Notes under the pieces: model-generated
The model's database searches: none
Seen by the model: the letters and a program-made list of their open reading frames with translations, nothing else
What the model was told of the DNA's origin: nothing
Made by a program: the position numbers and the translations under genes
In this document: positions 7,176 through 11,930 of the stretch, piece by piece
Numbering within the stretch: the first letter of the stretch is position 1
Layout: each line of letters opens with the position of its first letter
NCBI GenBank assembly: GCA_947460275.1
Contig: CANHHZ010000031.1
Coordinates: 1-13,931, forward strand
Direction: 5' to 3'
Source: Sphingobacteriaceae bacterium
GTDB taxonomy: Bacteria > Bacteroidota > Bacteroidia > Sphingobacteriales > Sphingobacteriaceae
DNA: 13,931 nt

Positions 7176-7580
7176 TTAAATTACTTGTAAAATATAATCA
7201 ACTTGATCAATGATTTTTTTAATACCTGATCCATCAATGTTACAGCTATACATATTTTGCTGATTTAAGCTAGCATTATATAAATTAAAGAATACTTTTT
7301 GACCATCAGGTGAAACACGTAATGATACTTTATCGATTTGCATGCCAGCTGGCAAAGCTGCAATAGCAATTTTAACTTGATTAGAACCATCGAAATTGGC
7401 TTTCCAAAACTCGTTGTCTTTGTCGCCGTATTTATTGAAAAAGACTAAACCTACATTTTGAACACCTGAAACAGGAGTAGTGAGTTGCGCTTCTGCTGTC
7501 TTCTCACAACTTATGTTGAAAATAATAATTGAGAAAGAAAAAACAATTAGCACAAGGGATGACTTAAGTAATGATTTCAT
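7176..7580 (-). CDS. Small lipoprotein with a single PD40/TolB-like propeller repeat
   Basis: A 134-residue exported protein. Residues 1-25 form a lipoprotein signal: basic MKSLLKSS, a hydrophobic core, and a lipobox-like FNISC with Cys25 as the acylation site, so it should be anchored in a membrane, probably the outer one. The mature part contains SLRVSPDGQKVFFNLY, the 'SPDG..I.F' signature of a PD40 (WD40-like) beta-propeller blade, followed by MYSCNIDGSGIKKI, the start of the next blade ('l..v..dG.g...l'). Real propellers need several blades, so this is either a remnant of a longer TolB-like lipoprotein or a short one-blade protein. The frame ends at TAA with another in-frame stop just behind it. 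A good -7 box lies upstream. It is isolated between repeat elements. No function is assigned. Confidence 0.65.
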   Translation of the reverse strand: MKSLLKSSLVLIVFSFSIIIFNISCEKTAEAQLTTPVSGVQNVGLVFFNKYGDKDNEFWKANFDGSNQVKIAIAALPAGMQIDKVSLRVSPDGQKVFFNLYNASLNQQNMYSCNIDGSGIKKIIDQVDYILQVI

Positions 7581-7616
7581 AATAATTTAAGTTTTATAGT
7601 TAATATTTTTTAACTA

Positions 7617-7645
7617 CAAAACTATTAATTATAACTTTTAGTTAA
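7617..7645 (-). promoter_or_regulatory. Putative promoter of the small lipoprotein gene
   Basis: The minus strand has TAGTTTTG (7617-7624), matching TAnnTTTG in full, with TTA (7643-7645) 18 bases further upstream in place of the ideal TTG. Predicted transcription start is about 30 bases before the ATG. Confidence 0.4.
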
Positions 7646-8136
7646 TAAATTTTTATCGAAAATTGTGCGAGTTACTCATCTTCACATGTTATCACCTATG
7701 ATTTGTAGAGCACTAGAAAAATGATTTTATGCTACATTTATTTATTTAATCTTTGAAATTAAACGATTGGTACGAAAATTTGGCAGTAATTTAAGACTTC
7801 ATCCTAGTTTTCATTAATCTCTAATTGATGATTATAAGATTAAGATTTAATAGTACTCAAACGATTTCTGAAAATTCGCTAAACAGGGGATGATAAACAA
7901 AAGGTGATAGAACAAATACTGGATTATTAGGAATACTTCGCTAACCCAAACATTTCTTATTAGTTAAAATATAGCGCACCACCCATATTTCTCTAATCAA
8001 TTCAAATATGCCCTAAACCGCAACCAATCGGGTTTACTACACTACTAATACACTACTACTGCTTAGGCTATGCTTAAGCTATGCATGAGCAATACTTCAA
8101 AAATAGCTTAAAAATAAAATTTTTTATGGTGAGGTA

Positions 8137-8152
8137 CTCCATACGTATGGAG
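8137..8152. repeat. Perfect 16-bp palindrome
   Basis: CTCCATACGTATGGAG is identical to its reverse complement. As RNA it would fold as a 6-bp stem with an ACGT tetraloop. It is flanked by T-rich runs on both sides (AATTTTTTATGG upstream, CTAATTTTTTC downstream). It is 44 bases before the REP-like array and has no coding gene next to it. It may be a second type of REP-like hairpin; a bidirectional terminator is less likely, as no intact gene runs up to it. Confidence 0.6.
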
Positions 8153-8195
8153 CTAATTTTTTCTTATAAGTTAAAAATCAACCCGATTTTAAAAG

Positions 8196-8540
8196 GCTCA
8201 AACGTAAGCGGAGTAACGCTTAACGGGGAATAGCCTAATTGCTTAGGTAATGCTGGTTAATGTGACCCCAATGGGGTCAAACATTTATAACATTACATAG
8301 GCTATAAGCATTCGACCCCGATGGGGTCGAATATGAAAAACAAAGCAAAGCTTTAATAGCGCTCAGAGGTATTCGGAGTAACGCTTAACGGGGAATGGCC
8401 TACTTGCTTAGGTAATGCTGGTTAATGTGACCCCGTGGGGTCAAACATTTATAACATTACATAGGCTATAAGCGTACGACCCCATCGGGGTCGAATATGG
8501 AAACAAAGCAAAGGTTTAATAGCGCTTAAACGTGGTTGGG
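8196..8540. repeat. Tandem array of REP-like units (165 bp + 163 bp + partial third)
   Basis: Unit A is 8196-8360, unit B is 8361-8523, and a third unit begins at 8524 and breaks off after about 17 bases. Each unit has a left box (ending CGGAGTAACGCTTAACGGGG), a spacer, hairpin P1 (8264-8278 and 8429-8442), 34 bases, hairpin P2 (8313-8329 and 8477-8493), then an A-rich tail with CAAAGCAAAG. The two units are nearly identical outside a handful of substitutions and two single-base length differences. In all hairpins the stems GACCCC/GGGGTC are intact, while loops differ (AAT and GT in P1; GAT and ATC in P2). No transposase is in the window. Confidence 0.9.
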
Positions 8541-8559
8541 GATTTGAGGTTGAGCTGGT

Positions 8560-8724
8560 TATTATTATATCATTTTTTTTTCTCTCTATTTGAACAGTCG
8601 CAAAATTTGCAACAGTTGAAATTTTTTGTAATTCGCCTTCCGAGAAAATATTGCTGACGTGTTTTCCAATAGTTTTTAAATTCCGGCCAAAAAGTATAGC
8701 AATTTGATGTCTAGTGAGCCAAAA
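8560..8724 (-). pseudogene. Remnant of a RhuM-family (virulence/Fic-associated) gene
   Basis: A 55-codon open stretch without a start codon, bounded upstream by TAG (8725-8727). It reads FWLTRHQIAILFG at its beginning, then IFSEGEL, then STVANFATVQ. This is the conserved N-terminal block of RhuM-family proteins, which typically show 'vWLTr.qiA.LFgr...ti..Hi.niF.EgEL' followed by 'STvakFatVQ.EG'. Homology fades after VQIE, within a T9 run (8573-8581) and just before the REP-like array, so the rest of the gene, including the strongly conserved 'YNLD.iisVGYRV' block, is missing. It lies 15 bases beyond the deacetylase stop. It is surely non-functional as it stands. The family assignment comes from the motif pattern only. 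Confidence 0.7.
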
Positions 8725-8739
8725 CTACAACGTTAAACT

Positions 8740-9645
8740 TTACAACTCAAACAACTCCAGAGCTACCCTAAACGTATTGCAATGGGCATCAACAATAATT
8801 TTAATGTCTTCAGAGTAGCCGCCGCCCATGCTTACTTGTACGGGAATTTGGTGTTTTTGGCAGGCTTTAAAAACTAGGGCGTCGCGTTGTTTGCAGGCGG
8901 CTTTGCTTAAGGCCAATTTGCCTAGTTTATCGGTGGCCAATACATCAACGCCGGCCAAGTAAAACACAAAATCGGGTTGTTGCCTTTTAAACACAATAGC
9001 TAATGCTTGACTCAATTTGGTTAAAAACGTTTCGTCGTTGGTTTCATCGGCCAAGGCAATGTCTAAATCAGATTTTTCTTTTCTAAACGGGAAGTTTTTA
9101 TCGCCATGCATAGAAAAAGTAAATACCCGAGGTTCGTTTTCGAAAATTTGGGCGGTGCCATTGCCCTGGTGTACATCTAAATCTATAATTAAGATACGCT
9201 TAGCTAAATTGTTATTTAACAAATAATTAGCAGCAATAGCTTGATCGTTGAGCAAGCAAAAACCTTCGCCCCAATTGCTGCCGGCGTGGTGCGTACCTCC
9301 GGCTACGTTAAAGGCTACGCCATGTTGTTGGGCAAACAAGGCGCCGTCTATGGTGCCTTGGGCAATTCTTATTTCTCGCTCTACCAATTGCGCATTGAGC
9401 GGAAAGCCGATGCGGCGTTGTTCTTTTTGCGGAAGCGTTAAGTTTTTAAGTTGCAACCAATACGCTTCATCATGCGTAGTGATGATGTTTGCTTCTTTTA
9501 ATAGCGCTGGCGCAAACAAATTATCGGACAAAATGGTGCCTTCGTGCAGCAGCTGCGCAGGTATCAATTCGTATTTGAGCATCGGAAAACGATGTCCCTC
9601 TGGTAAAGGATGCGCATACAGCGGATGATAGGCTATTTTTAGCAT
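8740..9645 (-). CDS. Histone-deacetylase-family zinc amidohydrolase
   Basis: A 301-residue cytoplasmic enzyme of the arginase/deacetylase fold (class I/II HDAC, acetoin-utilisation and acetylpolyamine amidohydrolase superfamily), which removes acyl groups from amines. Visible active-site parts: the His pair in AGGTHHAG (H119, H120), the zinc ligands in DLDVHQGNGT (D157, H159), the third ligand in AGVDVLATDKLG (D234), and the transition-state Tyr in MGGGYSED (Y277). All catalytic positions are present. I start it at the ATG 9643-9645; a TTG lies directly before it. The ATG is 7 bases after the kynU stop, which implies cotranscription and perhaps translational coupling. The native substrate (acetyl-lysine, acetylpolyamine, or a kynurenine-related amide) is not shown by the sequence. 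Confidence 0.93.
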   Translation of the reverse strand: MLKIAYHPLYAHPLPEGHRFPMLKYELIPAQLLHEGTILSDNLFAPALLKEANIITTHDEAYWLQLKNLTLPQKEQRRIGFPLNAQLVEREIRIAQGTIDGALFAQQHGVAFNVAGGTHHAGSNWGEGFCLLNDQAIAANYLLNNNLAKRILIIDLDVHQGNGTAQIFENEPRVFTFSMHGDKNFPFRKEKSDLDIALADETNDETFLTKLSQALAIVFKRQQPDFVFYLAGVDVLATDKLGKLALSKAACKQRDALVFKACQKHQIPVQVSMGGGYSEDIKIIVDAHCNTFRVALELFEL

Positions 9646-9652
9646 CAACTAT

Positions 9653-10936
9653 TTACAGCGATTGGCAAATTTTTACCAACAACTCCCCTGTTTTGTACAC
9701 CTCTTCAAAGCTATTATACATCGGTACAGGACTTAATCTAATTACGTTGGGTTCTCTCCAATCGCCCAATACGTTGTGGCGTACCAACTCATCAAATATC
9801 ATTTTTCCGTTGGCTTTGGCAATGATAGAAACCTGTGCACCTCTGTCGGCCGCTGTTTTTGGCGTAATGATTTTAAATTGCTCTTCGCACAAAACGGTGT
9901 TTACTTCGTTAATGATAAACATAAGATAGGCGGTCAGCTTTTCGCTCTTAGCCCTTAAAGCAGGTATAAAACCAGCTTTTTCGAACAACTGCAACGAAGC
10001 GTGGTACAAAGCCATGGGCATTACCTGCGTACAGCTTACTTGCCAACCGTCGGCACCGGCTTCGGGCACAAAGCCCTTTTCCATTTTAAAACGCTTGTTT
10101 TCTTGGTAGCCCCACCATCCCGCAAAGCGATGCAATGAGGTATCGTTAAAATGTTTTTCGTGCACAAAAATACCGCTAATGCCACCTGGGCCAGCATTTT
10201 GATATTTGTACGAACACCAGCAAGCAAAATCTACCCCCCAATCGTGCAGTTGCACAGGTACATTGCCTGCGGCGTGGGCTAAATCAAAGCCAACTATGGC
10301 TCCTGCTTTGTGCCCTGCTTTGGTAATGGCAGGCATATCAAACCATTGTCCCGTAAAATAATTGATGCCACCAAACAGCACTAAAGCGAGTTCATCGGCG
10401 TTATCTGCTATCGTTTTAACAATATCTTCGGTATGTAAAGTATATTCTCCTTCGCGGGGTTTGATTTCTATGATGGCTTCATCGGGGTTAAATCCATGAA
10501 AACGCACCTGACTTTCGATGGCATATTGATCTGAGGGAAAGGCGCCCGCTTCCATGATAATTTTAAATCGCTTGGCCGTTGGACGGTAAAAACTCACCAT
10601 CAGCAAATGCAAGTTAACCGTAAGCGTATTCATGGGGCAAACCTCTGCAGGTTTTGCGCCAACTAGTGGTGCCATTAGTTTTTTTAACTCTTTGTGGTAA
10701 AACATCCAAGGCGAATCTCCTTCAAACCAACCCTCTACCGCTAGGTTTTGCCAGTTGTTCAATTGCACATTTAACACCTCTTTTGCTACTTTAGGTTGCA
10801 AGCCTAAAGAGTTACCACACAAATAGATAAGTGGCTTATTATTTTGTTGCGGAAAAAGATAATCGTTGCGCATTTCTCTTAAATCGTCTTGCGCATCTAA
10901 GGCTTGGGCAAAGGCTAAATTGTTTTCGAAATTCAT
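9653..10936 (-). CDS. kynU: Kynureninase (PLP enzyme)
   Basis: Cleaves L-kynurenine to anthranilate and L-alanine (or 3-hydroxykynurenine to 3-hydroxyanthranilate), in tryptophan catabolism or de novo NAD synthesis. The 427 residues show the family landmarks in order: YLCGNSLGLQP (38-48), VEGWFEGDSPW (67-77), MNTLTVNLH (102-110), the PLP-binding Asp in GFDLAHAAGN (D218, H221), the Schiff-base lysine in CWCSYKYQNAGPGG (K244), and the FAGWWGY motif. Length is typical. The start ATG (10934-10936) is the first in frame and fits the family. It lies 86 bases after msrC and overlaps no gene; the deacetylase follows after 7 bases. No kmo or kynurenine formamidase gene is in the window. Confidence 0.95.
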   Translation of the reverse strand: MNFENNLAFAQALDAQDDLREMRNDYLFPQQNNKPLIYLCGNSLGLQPKVAKEVLNVQLNNWQNLAVEGWFEGDSPWMFYHKELKKLMAPLVGAKPAEVCPMNTLTVNLHLLMVSFYRPTAKRFKIIMEAGAFPSDQYAIESQVRFHGFNPDEAIIEIKPREGEYTLHTEDIVKTIADNADELALVLFGGINYFTGQWFDMPAITKAGHKAGAIVGFDLAHAAGNVPVQLHDWGVDFACWCSYKYQNAGPGGISGIFVHEKHFNDTSLHRFAGWWGYQENKRFKMEKGFVPEAGADGWQVSCTQVMPMALYHASLQLFEKAGFIPALRAKSEKLTAYLMFIINEVNTVLCEEQFKIITPKTAADRGAQVSIIAKANGKMIFDELVRHNVLGDWREPNVIRLSPVPMYNSFEEVYKTGELLVKICQSL

Positions 10937-11022
10937 GGTTCAATATTAATAAAAAAAAACACTAATCAGTGGGTGGCAATCAATGAGTTTTGAAATTGAT
11001 TAAGATAGTGAAGATTAAAAAA

Positions 11023-11496
11023 CTAATTGTCGATGAGTTTTACAATCTCACCTAAATATTTGGCGTCAACCTCATCAAAATGATTAAGATATTCGCTATC
11101 CACATCTAAAACACCGATAATGTTTCCACCTTGATAAACTGGCAAAACGATTTCAGATTTTGAAGCCGAAGCACAAGCAATATGGCCTGGAAATTCATCT
11201 ACGTTGGGTACAATTAGGGTTTCGGCTTTAAGCCAAGCAGCACCACAAACACCTTTGCCTTTTTGAATACGGGTGCAGGCCACAGGACCTTGAAAGGGCC
11301 CTAAAACCAACTCATTATCTTTGACCAAATAAAAGCCTACCCAAAACCAGTTAAACTGCTCTTTTAAAGCCGCTGCAACGTTGGCCAAGTTGGCAATTAA
11401 ATCTGTCTCGCCATGTAGCAAAGCCGATAGCTGAGGGATTAACGATTGATATTGTGCTTCTTTATTTCCTGTGATGATGGTTAAATCTTCTGCCAT
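11023..11496 (-). CDS. msrC: Free methionine-(R)-sulfoxide reductase (GAF-domain fRMsr)
   Basis: Reduces free methionine-R-sulfoxide with thioredoxin as electron donor. The 157-residue protein is a single GAF domain. The three redox cysteines are at 74 (VACTRI), 84 (GVCGAA) and 108 (HIACAS), with spacings of 10 and 24 that equal those recalled for the E. coli enzyme YebR (84, 94, 118). The segments GPVACTRIQKGKGVCG, FPGHIACAS and SEIVLPV and the acidic residues in GVLDVDS are hallmark positions. A strong Bacteroidota promoter lies directly upstream. The gene is first in line with kynU and the deacetylase on the same strand, with an 86-base gap to kynU, so cotranscription is possible but not certain. 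Confidence 0.93.
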   Translation of the reverse strand: MAEDLTIITGNKEAQYQSLIPQLSALLHGETDLIANLANVAAALKEQFNWFWVGFYLVKDNELVLGPFQGPVACTRIQKGKGVCGAAWLKAETLIVPNVDEFPGHIACASASKSEIVLPVYQGGNIIGVLDVDSEYLNHFDEVDAKYLGEIVKLIDN

Positions 11497-11514
11497 GATG
11501 TTTTATTTGAAACG

Positions 11515-11543
11515 CAAAGTTATTCAAATCATCAACAATACAA
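11515..11543 (-). promoter_or_regulatory. Promoter of msrC (TTG - 18 bases - TAACTTTG)
   Basis: On the minus strand, TTG (11541-11543) is followed after 18 bases by TAACTTTG (11515-11522). Both elements and the spacing fit the Bacteroidota consensus fully, the best match in the window. Transcription would begin about a dozen bases before the msrC ATG. Confidence 0.65.
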
Positions 11544-11710
11544 TTGGTGTATAAAAATAAATCACTTAAGCGTCTAATTTATTAAACTATGTCTAGCCAA
11601 AGCACCTCTCTTTAAATACGTTAATATCGGCCTTAGCCAGTGCGGAATGTAGTAATTTGCCAAAGTACTAACTTTAAAAGCGCTGGGCGCAGCCGTGGCT
11701 TTTTTTGCAT

Positions 11711-11736
11711 ACTTTTTTCAGCTACAGGAAAAAAGT
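11711..11736. repeat. 9-bp hairpin with U-rich arm
   Basis: ACTTTTTTC (11711-11719) and GAAAAAAGT (11728-11736) are perfect inverted repeats around the 8-base loop AGCTACAG. It follows a G+C-rich block and T7 run. It is far from the end of any gene, so a terminator role has no obvious client. It resembles extragenic hairpin repeats seen in this phylum; that comparison is from memory. Confidence 0.5.
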
Positions 11737-11894
11737 TTGTCCGCGAAGCGACTGAACGCTCAAATTAAAGTTAAACCAAGTTTTTTACACGAAAACGTTC
11801 AAAAAGGCTATTCAACAAATAAGCTCAACAAACTCCCTTTAATTAACATTTAAACTACTATTCCACATTCCATGTATCGTTTAAACAAAATGAT

Positions 11895-11902
11895 TAGCTT
11901 TG
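11895..11902 (+). promoter_or_regulatory. Putative -7 element of the S46 peptidase gene
   Basis: TAGCTTTG matches TAnnTTTG in full and lies 28 bases before the ATG, a plausible leader length. No TTG is found at -33, so the promoter is weak or depends on an activator, if it is real. Confidence 0.4.
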
Positions 11903-11930
11903 ATTGTTTTATTACATCATACACAAGGAC

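Larger units (their letters stand above)
7581..8739. other. Gene-poor interval of about 1.16 kb
   Basis: No intact gene was found on either strand. From left to right it holds the lipoprotein promoter, about 400 bases of AT-rich sequence in which I see nothing (7650-8030), a stretch of short direct repeats built on CTACTA and GCTATGC (about 8034-8092), a 16-bp palindrome (8137-8152), the tandem REP-like array (8196-8540), and a decayed RhuM-family fragment (8560-8724). It looks like a site where mobile or repetitive DNA has accumulated and a gene has been lost. Confidence 0.7.
11497..11930. other. Divergent intergenic region between msrC and the S46 peptidase gene
   Basis: About 430 bases with no gene that I can support. 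It contains the msrC promoter at the left, a G+C-rich patch (GCGCTGGGCGCAGCC, about 11680-11694) followed by T7, a 9-bp hairpin (11711-11736), and the -7-like box of the peptidase gene at the right. A minus-strand frame is open from 11717 to 11574 but has no start codon and no recognised motif. Confidence 0.6.

Noticed and set aside
7012..8493. GACCCC hairpins as rho-independent terminators
   Set aside because: None is followed by a T run on either strand, and two hairpins per unit in tandem is not how terminators occur; they fit a REP-like element better.
8196..8540. CRISPR array
   Set aside because: The repeats are about 165 bp long with conserved, not variable, intervals, and no cas gene is near.
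9017..9628. Several plus-strand open frames across the deacetylase gene
   Set aside because: They are shadows antisense to a gene with all catalytic motifs in order.
9646..9648. TTG start for the deacetylase
   Set aside because: An ATG follows immediately and is the better start codon; the difference is one residue.
11574..11717. A 47-codon minus-strand open frame (contains LANYYIPHWLRPIL)
   Set aside because: It has no start codon, begins after a stop inside the hairpin repeat, and matches no family that I recognise; it could be a relic but cannot be supported.
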